Shown: positions 35,287 to 46,433, counted from the stretch's first letter. The stretch is 64,000 nt of DNA from Streptomyces sp. 840.1 (GCF_003751445.1 NZ_RJUU01000001.1:3601001-3665000); one strand, 5' to 3'. Made by a program: numbers and translations. Notes: a model not told the origin generated them from the letters alone.

Positions 35287-35338
35287 TGTGAATCCGGCCC
35301 GACCGGCGCCCGCCCCGTTCAGCGCCCCGCCGGAGCAC

Positions 35339-35980
35339 TCACCCGCCGAACTCCGCACGGCACGCGTCGAGCCCCTCCACCGTGACGTCGACCGTGCGGC
35401 GCTCCTCCCAGCGTGCCCGCTCCAGCCGCAGCCGTTGCAGCGTGACGGGCCCACCCCGCAGGGCGGCGGTCTCCAGCCCGTCGGGGAGGTAGCCGAGCCG
35501 CCGCGAGACGCCGAGCGAGCGCGGGTTGTCCGTCATCGCGGACGAGACCGCCGTACGGGCCCCGAGCCCGGCGAAGGCGAGATGGAGCGCACCGGCCCGC
35601 ATCTCGGTGCCGATGCCCCGCCCCTGGTACGCGAGCCCCAGCCAGGACCCGGTGCTCACCTCGCCGGTCACCGCGAAGTCCTTCCCCATCACGTCCTGCC
35701 GCCCGACCACCCGGCCCTCGTGCAGCACCGCGAGGCTCAACGCCCAGTTGTCGGCGGACCAGTTGGCGACGGTGGCCAGTACGTGCTGGAACACCGCCCG
35801 GCCGTTCTCGGCGGGCGAACCGTCGGTCCAGGGCACGGTGAACGGCATGGTGTCGGGGGCGTGAACTCCGTCGGCGGCGACCGAGGCCAGCGCGTCCAGC
35901 AACTCCAGGTCCGGGAGGCGCAGCTCCAGACGAGGGGTGCGGACGCGGAGCCCGTACAGGGGCCAGTGCTGCTGTTTCAT
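35339..35980 (-). CDS. GNAT-family N-acetyltransferase (RimJ/RimL-like)
   Basis: 213 aa. The GNAT core is visible: substrate strand RTPRLELRLPDL at the N terminus, acetyl-CoA-binding GLAYQGRGIGTEMRAGAL (R/Q-x-x-G-x-G/A), and the late motif NPRSLGVSRRLGYLPDG. It is closest to acetylases of ribosomal-protein or amino-sugar amines; the real substrate is unknown. It lies downstream of the iron-box region but reads toward it from its own promoter, so iron control is not implied. Confidence 0.87.
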   Translation of the reverse strand: MKQQHWPLYGLRVRTPRLELRLPDLELLDALASVAADGVHAPDTMPFTVPWTDGSPAENGRAVFQHVLATVANWSADNWALSLAVLHEGRVVGRQDVMGKDFAVTGEVSTGSWLGLAYQGRGIGTEMRAGALHLAFAGLGARTAVSSAMTDNPRSLGVSRRLGYLPDGLETAALRGGPVTLQRLRLERARWEERRTVDVTVEGLDACRAEFGG

Positions 35981-36124
35981 GGACGAACACTGCCGGGGCG
36001 GGGTGGGGGGTGTCGAACGAATTGCGGGGCAGCGGGTGCGGCGGGCCCCCTCGCGGGCGGCCCGTTTCGGTCCGTCCCGTCCGTCGCGGCTCGGGACGCC
36101 GTGGACGGGTGCCCCGGCGATGCC

Positions 36125-36793
36125 TCAACCGTCGGCGCCGGTTTCGCCCGCCATGAGCCGGCTCGTGAAGCCCGCCCGGCGCAGCCGCTCATAGGCGGCG
36201 GCCACCTCGCCGGGAACCGGATCGGCGGCCATGAAGCCCTGGGCCGGGTAGATCAGCAGCCGCTGCAACGTACCGACCAGCATGTCGATGACCATGCGGT
36301 CGTCCTGGATGGAGGCGAGGTACTCCTCGAACGTGATCGGTTCCGACGCGCTCACGAACGAGACCCCCGGCCACAGCTTGCGCGCAGTGGCGTGGGCGCG
36401 CCGTTCCTCGTACGGCTTGCTGATCAGGAGCACGGACGAGACGCCGGCACCGGTCTCTTCGAGCAGCGCCCGGGAGAAGCGGATGTTCTCGCCCGTGTTG
36501 CGGGCGCGCGGTTCCACGAGCACGGCGCTTGCGGGGACGCCGAGTTCGAGCGCCCGCTCCCGGTAGTGCACGGCCTCACCGCGCGGCATGCGCGCCCGTG
36601 TGGTCCGGCTGGTGGCGCCGGTGAAGACGATGAGGGGCATCATGCCGCGCCGGTAGAGGCTCACGGCCGCGTCGGCGACCCCGAGGTCATGGCTCCCGAG
36701 CCCGATCGCCACCGAGCAGGGGCGTGGGTCGTGGTGCATCAGGTGGTGGTCCCAGAGGATTTGGGCGTCGGACCAGGACCGGTGGGAGATCAT
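36125..36793 (-). CDS. YdcF/DUF218-family protein
   Basis: 222 aa. DUF218 landmarks: AIGLGSHDLGVADAA, PLIVFTGATSRTTRARM, GEAVHYRERALELGVPASAVLVEPRARNTGENIRFS and SVLLISKPYEERRAHATA. Members bind S-adenosylmethionine or act on cell-wall precursors; no catalytic role is proven. The start ATG overlaps the stop of the GntR gene (ATGA), so the two are translated together. Confidence 0.85.
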   Translation of the reverse strand: MISHRSWSDAQILWDHHLMHHDPRPCSVAIGLGSHDLGVADAAVSLYRRGMMPLIVFTGATSRTTRARMPRGEAVHYRERALELGVPASAVLVEPRARNTGENIRFSRALLEETGAGVSSVLLISKPYEERRAHATARKLWPGVSFVSASEPITFEEYLASIQDDRMVIDMLVGTLQRLLIYPAQGFMAADPVPGEVAAAYERLRRAGFTSRLMAGETGADG

Positions 36794-37584
36794 CGCGGGC
36801 CGCCATTGCCGTGCGCAGAGTCCGGAACGTCGAAGTCGTACGACCATCTGAATCGAGAGGCCGCGTGCACGCCTATCGCGAACTCGACGACGGTTCCGTC
36901 GGCCGTGTACGCGGTCCTGTGCAGTTCGACCACCGGTTCGCCGCTGGGCAGCATGAGTAGTTTCGTCTCCTCGGGAGTCGAGGCGCGCGCGAACAGTTCC
37001 TCCCGCATGTGGTCGATCTCGTAACCCGCGTCGTACAGCACGCGGAAGCCGCCACCGCGCCCTGCGGGGCCCGGGGCCGGGTCGACGATGCGCGTGCCCT
37101 CGACATGCTCGGGGCGGTAGTAGCTGGTCAGTGCATGGGTCGGCTGCCCGGCCTCCTTCACGAGTCGCGCGCGGGCGTACACGAGGGAACCGGGCGCCAG
37201 TCCGTGCGCTGCAGCGGCGGCGGGCGGAGCCTCGACGCGATTGACCGTCTGTGTCTGATCGCCGCGGCTGTGGCTGCGCCCGGAGGCCATGTGATCGGCG
37301 ATGAAGGCCACCTCGTCGCCGTCGCGCCACTTGGCCTTGTCGTACCGGTCGATGCCGAGGCGCTTGAGAGGCGGGCTCTGCCGTACGACGGTGCCGTGCC
37401 CGCGCGACGACGTGACCAGCCCTTCCGCCTCCAGCGCTCTGTACGCCGCGTGGACCGTGGACTTGGAGCCCTCACCGGCCTCGACCAGGTCCCTGATGTG
37501 AGGCAGTTGCTCCCCCGCTGAATAGGTGCCGATCCGGATCCGGTCGGCCAGTTTGTCCGCCAGCTCTCGCCACTTGGGTGCCAT
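36790..37584 (-). CDS. GntR/HutC-family transcriptional regulator
   Basis: 264 aa. Winged helix at about 1-70 (YSAGEQLPHIRDLVEAGEGSKSTVHAAYRALEAEGLV), followed by a UTRA ligand-binding domain (about 100-250) ending with the typical PVVELHRTAYTADGTVVEFAIGVH. ATG at 37584 follows GAGAGGAG. A perfect 16-bp palindrome lies 51 bases upstream in the gap shared with two divergent small genes, a probable autoregulatory operator. Confidence 0.9.
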   Translation of the reverse strand: MAPKWRELADKLADRIRIGTYSAGEQLPHIRDLVEAGEGSKSTVHAAYRALEAEGLVTSSRGHGTVVRQSPPLKRLGIDRYDKAKWRDGDEVAFIADHMASGRSHSRGDQTQTVNRVEAPPAAAAAHGLAPGSLVYARARLVKEAGQPTHALTSYYRPEHVEGTRIVDPAPGPAGRGGGFRVLYDAGYEIDHMREELFARASTPEETKLLMLPSGEPVVELHRTAYTADGTVVEFAIGVHAASRFRWSYDFDVPDSAHGNGGPR

Positions 37585-37634
37585 GCGCAACTCCTCTCGC
37601 CCTGCCTCAAGGGGCAGGCAGGCACAGTCCTGAG

Positions 37635-37650
37635 ACAGTCCTAGGACTGT
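37635..37650. promoter_or_regulatory. Perfect palindrome ACAGTCCTAGGACTGT, candidate GntR operator
   Basis: Exact 16-bp inverted repeat between the divergent GntR gene and the small genes at 37740. Extra half-sites occur at 37623 (CACAGTCCTG) and 37682 (CCCAGGACTG), making an array across the promoter region. Confidence 0.7.
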
Positions 37651-37739
37651 GCTCCATTATCGGGTTCGAGGGTGCGCAATCCCAGGACTGCGGGTCTCGT
37701 GATGCGGCTTCGCGCGGGTTACCTGAGAGGTGTCGTGGA

Positions 37740-37940
37740 ATGACGGGCAGCAGTAAGGCTCGGCAGGGCCTGTCGCGGTTGACGGAGCGATGGGGAACGG
37801 ATGGTGTTCTCATCGTCCCGAAGGCAGGCTCCAGAGAGGAGGGTGCCGACCTCGTTCCCGGCGCCGCCCTTCGCCGGCCGCCATGCGAGTGCGGGCATTC
37901 GCTGTGTCCCGACTATGTCGTTCTGGAGGGCGTGGAATGA
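37740..37940 (+). CDS. Small hypothetical protein with Cys cluster
   Basis: 66 aa. Begins MTGSSKARQGLSRLTERWG and carries CECGHSLCPDY near the C terminus, three closely spaced cysteines with a histidine that could bind a metal. Its stop overlaps the start of the next small gene (ATGA). Such gene pairs beside a GntR regulator recur in Streptomyces; function is unknown. GAGAGG lies 9 bases before the ATG. Confidence 0.65.
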   Translation: MTGSSKARQGLSRLTERWGTDGVLIVPKAGSREEGADLVPGAALRRPPCECGHSLCPDYVVLEGVE

Positions 37941-38176
37941 GAGTTCGGCCGGTGCCGCCGGGAATCCGGATCGGGATAGTCGTCTTCGACCGGGCTCACG
38001 ACATGGTGGGTGTCGTTGACCAGCTTGGCGGTTCCATCGTCATGTTGTCGCGCCCCACCGGTCTCACCTGGCAGAGCCGTTCGGCTTCCGTGCGACCCGG
38101 CACGGCCTACGAGTGCCGACAGTTGCAGGCGATCGCCGCGCTGCACAGGCAGCGGCACAAGGGTCTGAACCGCTGA
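37937..38176 (+). CDS. Small hypothetical protein
   Basis: 79 aa, coupled to the preceding gene by ATGA. It has a predicted beta-rich core (IRIGIVVFDRAHDMVGVVDQ, SIVMLSRP) and a basic C terminus. It resembles the short proteins that accompany Streptomyces regulator clusters, but I know no function. GGAGGG precedes the ATG. Confidence 0.65.
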   Translation: MRVRPVPPGIRIGIVVFDRAHDMVGVVDQLGGSIVMLSRPTGLTWQSRSASVRPGTAYECRQLQAIAALHRQRHKGLNR

Positions 38177-38198
38177 CCGGTCTGAAGAGGAAGGAAGC

Positions 38199-38237
38199 GC
38201 GGACGGGCGGGCCCGGAACCCGGGCCCGCCCGTCCGC
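38199..38237. terminator. Terminator between the small-gene operon and acdH
   Basis: 18-bp perfect stem (left arm GCGGACGGGCGGGCCCGG) with a 3-base loop, between converging genes. It can serve both directions. Confidence 0.82.
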
Positions 38238-38253
38238 ACTGGACTCTCCGGGC

Positions 38254-39420
38254 TCAGGCCGGCAGGCCCAGCTCCCGGGCGATCAGCATCCGCTGGACCT
38301 CGCTGGTGCCCTCGCCGATCTCCAGGATCTTGGAGTCGCGCCACATCCGCGCCACCGGGTACTCGTTCATGAAGCCGTAGCCGCCGTGGATCTGGGTCGC
38401 CTCGCGGGCGTTGTCCACCGCCACGGTCGAGGAGTACAGCTTGGCGATCGCGGCCTCCTTCTTGAACGGCTCGTCCGCCAGCAGCCGCGAGGCCGCGTCG
38501 CGCCAGCCGATGCGGGCCATGTGGGCGCGCGTCTCCATGTCAGCGATCTTGAACTGGATCGCCTGGTTGGCGCCGATCGGCTTGCCGAAGGCGTGGCGCT
38601 CGGCAGCGTACTTCACCGACTCGTCCACGCAGCCCTGTGCGAGGCCCGTGGACAGGGCCGCGATGGCGATCCGGCCCTCGTCCAGGATGCGCAGGAACTG
38701 CGCGTAGCCGCGGCCCTCCTCGCCCAGCAGGTTCTCCAGCGGGACGCGGACGTCGGTGAAGGAGAGCTCGCGGGTGTCCGAGGCGTTCCAGCCGACCTTG
38801 GAGTACGGGGCGGCGACCGTGAAGCCGGGGGTGCCGGACGGGACGATGATCGAGGAGATGCGCGGGGCGCCGTTCTCCTTGCGGCCGGTCACCGCGGTGA
38901 CCGTCACCAGTTCGGTGATGTCCGTACCGGAGTTGGTGATGAAGCACTTGGAGCCGTTGATCACCCACTCGCCGCTCACCTCGTCGCGCACGGCCGTCGT
39001 CCGGGTGCCGCCCGCGTCCGAGCCGGCGTCCGGCTCGGTCAGGCCGAACGCGCCGAGCGCCTCGCCCGAGCAGAGCCTCGGCAGCCAGCGCCGCTTCTGC
39101 TCCTCGGTGCCGAAGCGGAACACCGGCATCGCGCCGAGCGAGACCCCGGCCTCCAGGGTGATCGCCACCGAGGAGTCGACCCGGGCCAGCTCCTCCAGGG
39201 CGATGCCGAGGGCGAGGTAGTCGCCGCCCATCCCGCCGTACTCCTCCGGGAACGGCAGCCCGAACAGGCCCATCCGCCCCATCTCGCGCACGATCTCGTA
39301 CGGGAACTCGTGGCGCTCGTAGAAGTCGCCGATCTTCGGCGCGACCACGTCGTGGGCGAACTCCGCGACGGTGCGTCGGAGTTCCTCGTGCTCGGCGGTC
39401 AGCCGGTGGTCCAGGGACAT
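38254..39420 (-). CDS. acdH: AcdH, acyl-CoA dehydrogenase of branched-chain catabolism
   Basis: 388 aa FAD enzyme. Family motifs: FGLTEPDAGSDAGG, CFITNSGTDI, RIAIAALSTGLAQG, QIHGGYGFMNEYPVAR, and the catalytic glutamate in KILEIGEGTSEVQR. Last gene of accD-accA-hmgL-acdH, whose partners fit leucine breakdown, so isovaleryl-CoA is the likely main substrate; the S. coelicolor acdH is reported to act in valine and isoleucine catabolism as well. It starts 7 bases after hmgL. Confidence 0.93.
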   Translation of the reverse strand: MSLDHRLTAEHEELRRTVAEFAHDVVAPKIGDFYERHEFPYEIVREMGRMGLFGLPFPEEYGGMGGDYLALGIALEELARVDSSVAITLEAGVSLGAMPVFRFGTEEQKRRWLPRLCSGEALGAFGLTEPDAGSDAGGTRTTAVRDEVSGEWVINGSKCFITNSGTDITELVTVTAVTGRKENGAPRISSIIVPSGTPGFTVAAPYSKVGWNASDTRELSFTDVRVPLENLLGEEGRGYAQFLRILDEGRIAIAALSTGLAQGCVDESVKYAAERHAFGKPIGANQAIQFKIADMETRAHMARIGWRDAASRLLADEPFKKEAAIAKLYSSTVAVDNAREATQIHGGYGFMNEYPVARMWRDSKILEIGEGTSEVQRMLIARELGLPA

Positions 39421-39427
39421 GGGGAAA

Positions 39428-40384
39428 TCACTGCTCCTTGTGGGACAGGGCGCGGACGGTACGGGACGGGCTGGGTCGGCCCAGTCGTTCGGCGAGCCAC
39501 ATGCTGGTGGCGGTGAGCTCGTCGAGGTCGACGCCGGTCTCGATGCCGAGGCCGTCGAGCATCCAGACCAGGTCCTCGGTGGCGAGGTTCCCGGTCGCGC
39601 TCTTCGCGTACGGGCAGCCGCCGAGGCCGCCCGCGGAGGCGTCCACGGTGGTGACGCCGTGCTGGAGGGCGGCCAGGGTGTTGGACAGGGCCTGCCCGTA
39701 GGTGTCGTGGAAGTGCACCCCGATCGTGGCGGTGGCCACCCCCGCCGCGTTCAGCGCCGACAGCAGGGTCTGCACGTGGCCGGGCGTCGCGACGCCGATC
39801 GTGTCGCCGAGCGACAGCTCGTCGCAGCCGAGGTCCATCAGCGCCTTCGCGACCCGGACGACCTGGTGGACCGGGACGGCCCCCTCCCACGGGTCGCCGA
39901 AGCACATCGAGAGGTAGCCGCGCACATGCACCCGGTCAGCCTTGGCGCGGGCCACGACGGGCTCGAACATGGCGAGCGACTCGTCGACGGTGCGGTTGAG
40001 GTTGCGGGAGGCGAACTCTTCCGTCGCGGAGCCGAAGACGGCGATCCGGCGGGCCCCGAGCGCGAGCGCCCGGTCCAGCCCCCGTTCGTTCGGCACCAGG
40101 ACCGGGAGCGCCACGTCGCCCACGTCCGCGATGTCACCGAGGAGAGGGAAGAGGTCCTCGGCGTCGGCCAGTTGGGGTACCCACTTGGGGTGGACGAAGC
40201 TCGTCGCCTCGATCGTGGTCAGGCCGGCGACCGCCAGCCGGCGGATGAACTCCGCCTTCACTGCGGTCGGCACGACCGTCTTCTCGTTCTGCAGCCCGTC
40301 GCGGGCGCCGACCTCGTGGATACGGACCCGGGCGGGCAGCCCGGGTGCGGCCACGGTCATCGGCAGGGTGCGGCCGTCCGTCAT
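39428..40384 (-). CDS. hmgL: Hydroxymethylglutaryl-CoA lyase
   Basis: 318 aa TIM barrel. Cleaves HMG-CoA to acetoacetate and acetyl-CoA, the last step of leucine degradation. Landmarks: [59 protein letters not shown], and the active-site cysteine loop [20 protein letters not shown]. The start ATG overlaps the stop of the carboxylase alpha gene, giving tight coupling. Confidence 0.95.
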   Translation of the reverse strand: MTDGRTLPMTVAAPGLPARVRIHEVGARDGLQNEKTVVPTAVKAEFIRRLAVAGLTTIEATSFVHPKWVPQLADAEDLFPLLGDIADVGDVALPVLVPNERGLDRALALGARRIAVFGSATEEFASRNLNRTVDESLAMFEPVVARAKADRVHVRGYLSMCFGDPWEGAVPVHQVVRVAKALMDLGCDELSLGDTIGVATPGHVQTLLSALNAAGVATATIGVHFHDTYGQALSNTLAALQHGVTTVDASAGGLGGCPYAKSATGNLATEDLVWMLDGLGIETGVDLDELTATSMWLAERLGRPSPSRTVRALSHKEQ

Positions 40385-42465
40385 GCTTCCTCCCCGGTGG
40401 TGGCGGCCGGGGTGACCACGGCCAGTACCTGGTCCATGGCGACCGTCGTCCCGGCGGTGACGTCGAGTTCGGTGACGGTGCCGGCGTGCGGGGCCGAGAT
40501 GACGTGCTCCATCTTCATCGCCTCCACCACCAGCAGGCTCTGCCCGGCCGCGACGTCGTCGCCGACGGCCACCTTCACCACCGTGACGGTGCCGGGCATC
40601 GGCGCGGCCAGGGTGTCGGCCCCGGAGCGGGCGGCGCCGGTCAGCGACGCCTCCACCGGGTCGTGGTCGCGGACGTGCCAGGTGTCGCCGTCCCGGCCCA
40701 GCCAGCGGCCCTCCGGGGACGCGGCGTGGGCGAACGAGTGGGTGACACCGGCCAGTTCGAGGGTGACCCGGCGCTCGTCCGCCGCGATGATCCGGGCCGT
40801 CTCGGCGCCGCCGGGCAGCGGGCCCAGCGGACCGCAGCTGCCCGAGTCCGGGGCCGGCGGCCGCGCGCCCTCGCCGACATGGCCGAAGGTCAGCTCGGTG
40901 GCCGCGCCGCACGGGCGCAGCCCCACCTGGACCGGTTCGTGCCCGGGGATCCGGAAGTGCCGCACCGTCCGGGCCGGGGTGCCGCCGAGGCGCCAGCCGT
41001 CACCGGCCGAGAAGGGGTCGGCCCAGACGTCCGGGCGGGCCGGCCCCGGGGCGTGCTGCCGCAGCAGCGCGGCGGCCGCGTACACCTCCTCCGGCACCCC
41101 GTCCGGCACCAGCGTGTCCACCTCGCGCTCCACCAGACCGGTGTCGAGGTCGCCCGCCACCACCGCCGGGTGGCCGAGGAGGCGGCGAAGGAAGCCCGCG
41201 TTGGTCGGGACGCCCAGCACCACCGTGTCCGCGAGCGCAGCCCGCAGCCGGCGCAGGGCCGTGGCCCGGTCGGGGCCGTACGCGATCACCTTGGACAGCA
41301 TCGGGTCGTAGAGGCTGCCGACCTCGCCGCCCTCGCTGAGCCCCGAGTCCGTCCGCACCCCGCCGCCCTGCGGCTCGTCCAGCGCCAGCACGGCGCCGCC
41401 CGAGGGCAGGAAGCCGCGGGCCGGGTCCTCGGCGCAGACCCGGGCCTCGACCGCGTGCCCGGTGAGGGTGATGTCCTTCTGGGAGTGGGGGAGTTGCTCG
41501 CCGGACGCTACCCGCAGCTGCCACTCCACCAGGTCGAGGCCGGTGATCAGCTCGGTCACCGGGTGCTCGACCTGGAGGCGGGTGTTCATCTCCATGAAGT
41601 AGTACGAGGCCGGGTCGTTGCCCGGGACGATGAACTCCACCGTGCCCGCGCCGACATACCCGCAGGAGCGGGCGGCCTGGACGGCCGCCTCGCCCATCGC
41701 CGCACGGGTGCCCTCGTCGAGCAGGACCGAGGGCGCCTCCTCGATGATCTTCTGGTGGCGGCGCTGGAGCGAGCACTCGCGCTCACCGAGGTGCACCACG
41801 TTGCCGTGCCCGTCCGCCAGGACCTGGATCTCGATGTGGCGCGGCCGGTCGATCCACCGCTCCACGAGCAGCGTGTCGTCCCCGAAGGAGGCCCGCGCCT
41901 CTCGCCTGGCCGAGGCGATCTCGTCGGTGAGCAGCGCCGCGTCGCGGACCAGCCGCATGCCCTTGCCGCCGCCGCCCGCCGAGGGCTTCAGCAGCACCGG
42001 CATGCCGATCTCGCGTGCCGCGTCGGCCAGTTGTCCGTCGGTGAGGCCGCTCCCGGTGGAGCCGGGGACGACCGGGACACCGGCGGCGGAGACCGTCTCC
42101 TTGGCCCGGATCTTGTCGCCCATCAGCGCGATGGCGGCGGCGGGCGGCCCGATGAAGACCAGGCCCGCGTCCGCGCACGCCTGGGCGAAGCCCGCGTTCT
42201 CCGCGAGGAAGCCGTAGCCGGGGTGGACGGCCTGCGCACCGCTGCGGCGGGCCGCCTCCAGCAGCCGGTCCACGCTCAGATAGCTCTCGGCGGCGGGTGC
42301 GGGGCCGATCCGTACCGCCGTGTCGGCCTCCCGCACGTGCCGGGCGTCGGCGTCCGCGTCGCTGAAGACGGCGACCGAGCGCACCCCCAGCTCGCGCAGC
42401 GTCCGGATGACCCGGACCGCGATCTCGCCGCGGTTGGCGACGAGGACAGTGTCGAACATCGTCAT
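40381..42465 (-). CDS. Acyl-CoA carboxylase alpha subunit (biotin carboxylase-BCCP)
   Basis: 694 aa. Biotin carboxylase domain (about 1-450: [44 protein letters not shown]), a middle BT-type region, and a biotinyl domain at the C terminus with the biotin lysine in EAMKMEH. With the beta subunit downstream of its own promoter it probably carboxylates 3-methylcrotonyl-CoA; acetyl- or propionyl-CoA cannot be excluded, since actinobacterial alpha subunits are shared. ATG 42465 follows GAGGAAGAG, 7 bases after the beta-subunit stop. Confidence 0.93.
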   Translation of the reverse strand: MTMFDTVLVANRGEIAVRVIRTLRELGVRSVAVFSDADADARHVREADTAVRIGPAPAAESYLSVDRLLEAARRSGAQAVHPGYGFLAENAGFAQACADAGLVFIGPPAAAIALMGDKIRAKETVSAAGVPVVPGSTGSGLTDGQLADAAREIGMPVLLKPSAGGGGKGMRLVRDAALLTDEIASARREARASFGDDTLLVERWIDRPRHIEIQVLADGHGNVVHLGERECSLQRRHQKIIEEAPSVLLDEGTRAAMGEAAVQAARSCGYVGAGTVEFIVPGNDPASYYFMEMNTRLQVEHPVTELITGLDLVEWQLRVASGEQLPHSQKDITLTGHAVEARVCAEDPARGFLPSGGAVLALDEPQGGGVRTDSGLSEGGEVGSLYDPMLSKVIAYGPDRATALRRLRAALADTVVLGVPTNAGFLRRLLGHPAVVAGDLDTGLVEREVDTLVPDGVPEEVYAAAALLRQHAPGPARPDVWADPFSAGDGWRLGGTPARTVRHFRIPGHEPVQVGLRPCGAATELTFGHVGEGARPPAPDSGSCGPLGPLPGGAETARIIAADERRVTLELAGVTHSFAHAASPEGRWLGRDGDTWHVRDHDPVEASLTGAARSGADTLAAPMPGTVTVVKVAVGDDVAAGQSLLVVEAMKMEHVISAPHAGTVTELDVTAGTTVAMDQVLAVVTPAATTGEEA

Positions 42466-42472
42466 CTCTTCC

Positions 42473-44080
<1,608 letters not shown>

Positions 44081-44110
44081 CCTGTCGAGCCCCCTTGCCC
44101 GTGCCGCTGT

Positions 44111-44153
44111 GTTAGTGAGCGTTAACGTCAGCCACAGGTTAACGACCGCTAAC
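44111..44153. promoter_or_regulatory. Paired TetR operators between accD and tetR
   Basis: Site 1 (44111-44126) GTTAGTGAGCGTTAAC and site 2 (44138-44153) GTTAACGACCGCTAAC. Each is an imperfect palindrome with GTTA/TAAC ends; site 2 matches the reverse complement of site 1 at 13 of 16 bases. They sit 27 bp apart between the divergent carboxylase operon and the TetR gene. Confidence 0.75.
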
Positions 44154-44176
44154 GCGCCTGTCTAGAATGATTGGTC

Positions 44177-44812
44177 ATGAGCACCCATGCCGCCGCCCGC
44201 GTCGCGGCTCCCACCCGCCGTGAGCAGATCCTCAAGGAGGCCGCCCGCCTCTTTGCCGAGCGCGGCTTCCACGGAGTCGGCGTCGACGAGATAGGGGCCG
44301 CCGTCGGTATCAGCGGCCCCGGCCTCTACCGCCACTTCCCCGGCAAGGACGCGATGCTGGCGGAACTGCTGGTCGGTATCAGCGAGCGGCTGCTGGCCGG
44401 CGGGGAGCTGCGCGTCTCCGAGGACGCGGCCTCGGCCGACGGGTCGCGGGAAGCGCTGCTGGACGCGCTCATCGAGGGCCACATCGACTTCGCCCTCGAC
44501 GACCGCCCCCTGATCACCCTGCACGACCGGGAGCTGGAACGCCTGCGCGACACCGACCGCAAGCGGGTCCGCCGGCTCCAGCGGCAGTACGTCGAGGTGT
44601 GGGTCGGCGTCGTCCGCGGCCTCTACCCGGACCTCCCCGAGCACGAGGCCCGCGCCGCGGTGCACGCCGTCTTCGGGCTGCTGAACTCCACCCCGCACCT
44701 GGGCCGCCCCGGCGCCCTGCCCGACCGCGCGGACACCGCGGCGCTGCTGCACCGGCTGGCCCGGGGCGCCTTCGACGCGGCGGGCGGCGCCCGGAGCGGA
44801 ATTCCCGAGTAG
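44177..44812 (+). CDS. TetR-family regulator of the acyl-CoA carboxylase operon
   Basis: 211 aa. HTH at about 15-60: REQILKEAARLFAERGFHGVGVDEIGAAVGISGPGLYRHFPGKD split by typical spacing; the remaining helical domain would bind an acyl-CoA or related ligand. It is divergent from accD across 96 bp holding two operators, so it most likely represses the leucine-degradation operon and itself. ATG at 44177; a TTG at 44171 is possible but weaker. Confidence 0.9.
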   Translation: MSTHAAARVAAPTRREQILKEAARLFAERGFHGVGVDEIGAAVGISGPGLYRHFPGKDAMLAELLVGISERLLAGGELRVSEDAASADGSREALLDALIEGHIDFALDDRPLITLHDRELERLRDTDRKRVRRLQRQYVEVWVGVVRGLYPDLPEHEARAAVHAVFGLLNSTPHLGRPGALPDRADTAALLHRLARGAFDAAGGARSGIPE

Positions 44813-44922
44813 CGGCGCTTCCCCCGCGACTTTTCCCCGCGAATCCCTTTCGCCTGAGTTGTTTCGGCAGCGTGCGGACATAGGCTTCGGAGCGGTCGCG
44901 TCCGCGCCTGATGGGGAATTGA

Positions 44923-46356
44923 ATGAAAAACTGCCAGGTATCGATCGTCGTCCCCTGTTATAACGAGGACGAGGCTGTCACGGCGTTTCACCGCGCTCTG
45001 GTCGCCGCCCTCGAACCGACCGGGAAGAGTTTCGAGGTCTGCTATGTCGACGACGGCAGCGAGGACCTCACCCGCGCCGAACTGATCCACCTGGCAGCCG
45101 TCGACGAACGGGTCCGGTACGCCGCCTTCAGCCGTAATTTCGGCAAGGAGGCCGCGATGCTCGCCGGACTGCGCATGTCCTGCGGCGAATCCGTGGTGCT
45201 CATGGACGCCGACCTCCAGCACCCGCCGGAACTCCTGCCCCGCATGATGGAGTTGAGCGGGCAGGGCTACGACCAGGTGATCGCCCGGCGCGACCGCGAG
45301 GGCGAGGGCGCCCTGCGCTCGTTCGTCAGCCGCTCCTACTACCGCGCCATGGGGCACTTCATGGACGTGTCGGTGGTCGACGGCGAGGGGGACTTCCGGC
45401 TGCTGTCCCGGCGCGCGGTCGACAGCGTGCTCGCGCTCCCGGAGTCCAACCGGTTCTCCAAGGGGATCTTCTCCTGGATCGGCTTCGACACCACCAGCTT
45501 CACTTACCACAACGCCCAGCGGGTGGCCGGACGCTCGAAGTGGGGCAGCAGACGGCTGCTCAACTACGGCATCGACGGACTGATCTCCTTCAACAACCGC
45601 CCCCTGCGGCTCGCCATCTACGCCGGCCTCCTGATGGCCCTGGCCGCGACGGGATACGCCCTGTGGATCATCGTGGAGGTGGCGCGCCACGGCGTGGGGG
45701 TGCCCGGCTACACCACCCTGCTCACCGCCGTCGTGGCACTCGGCGGTATCCAGCTGGCCACACTCGGCGTCGTCGGTGAGTACGTCGGCCGGATCTACTG
45801 CGAGACGAAGAACCGCCCGCACTACCTGATCCGCGAGACCAGCGAGCAGCCCGCACCCGCCCCTCCCGCCGCACCCGAACGGGCGTTACGGGTGAGAGGC
45901 GGCGGCGCGAGCGCCTTCGGGAACGGCCGTTCCCGGACCGTGCGCCAATTCATCACCTTCGCCATGATCGGCGTCGTCAACACAGCGGTCTATCTGAGCG
46001 TCTACGCGACACTCAACCGCTGGATTCCCTATCTGACCGCCCATGTCATCGGCTATTGCGTCAGCATTGTGGGCTCCTTCCTGCTCAACTCCTACATCAC
46101 CTGCCGTACGAGTCCGACGTGGCGGGCCTTCGTCCGCTTTCCGCTGTCGAGCCTCGTCAATCTCGTCCTTTCCGGGGCGCTGCTCTATGTCGGGGTGAGT
46201 CATCTGGGCATGGGAAAGAACATTGCCGCGCTGATCGCCGGAATTCTCGCCACCCCGTTCTCCTTCCTGATCGCCCGGTGGGCCATCACCTCCGGCGCGG
46301 CCGTCACCCCGCAGCCGGAACCGCTGCCGGGCCGGACCGGCCGTCCCGGCGACTGA
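44923..46356 (+). CDS. GT2 glycosyltransferase fused to a GtrA-like membrane domain
   Basis: 477 aa. N-terminal GT-A domain (about 1-225) of the polyprenyl-phosphate glycosyltransferase type: VSIVVPCYNEDEAV, YVDDGSEDLT, SRNFGKEAAMLAGL, VLMDADLQHPPELLP. Two membrane helices (about 232-285) follow, as in GtrB/DPM1-like enzymes. After a Pro/Ala linker, a GtrA-like four-helix domain (about 345-460: VRQFITFAMIGVVNTAVYLSVYATL) ends the protein; GtrA proteins are thought to flip lipid-linked sugars. GGGGAA precedes the ATG. The next gene encodes a polytopic protein of the GT-C type. Confidence 0.88.
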   Translation: MKNCQVSIVVPCYNEDEAVTAFHRALVAALEPTGKSFEVCYVDDGSEDLTRAELIHLAAVDERVRYAAFSRNFGKEAAMLAGLRMSCGESVVLMDADLQHPPELLPRMMELSGQGYDQVIARRDREGEGALRSFVSRSYYRAMGHFMDVSVVDGEGDFRLLSRRAVDSVLALPESNRFSKGIFSWIGFDTTSFTYHNAQRVAGRSKWGSRRLLNYGIDGLISFNNRPLRLAIYAGLLMALAATGYALWIIVEVARHGVGVPGYTTLLTAVVALGGIQLATLGVVGEYVGRIYCETKNRPHYLIRETSEQPAPAPPAAPERALRVRGGGASAFGNGRSRTVRQFITFAMIGVVNTAVYLSVYATLNRWIPYLTAHVIGYCVSIVGSFLLNSYITCRTSPTWRAFVRFPLSSLVNLVLSGALLYVGVSHLGMGKNIAALIAGILATPFSFLIARWAITSGAAVTPQPEPLPGRTGRPGD

Positions 46357-46433
46357 CCCTGCGCGGCACCCCTGTACGGCACGAGTACGCACACCCCAGG
46401 CAGCGGCACCGCACGAAGGGCACCGGCACATCC

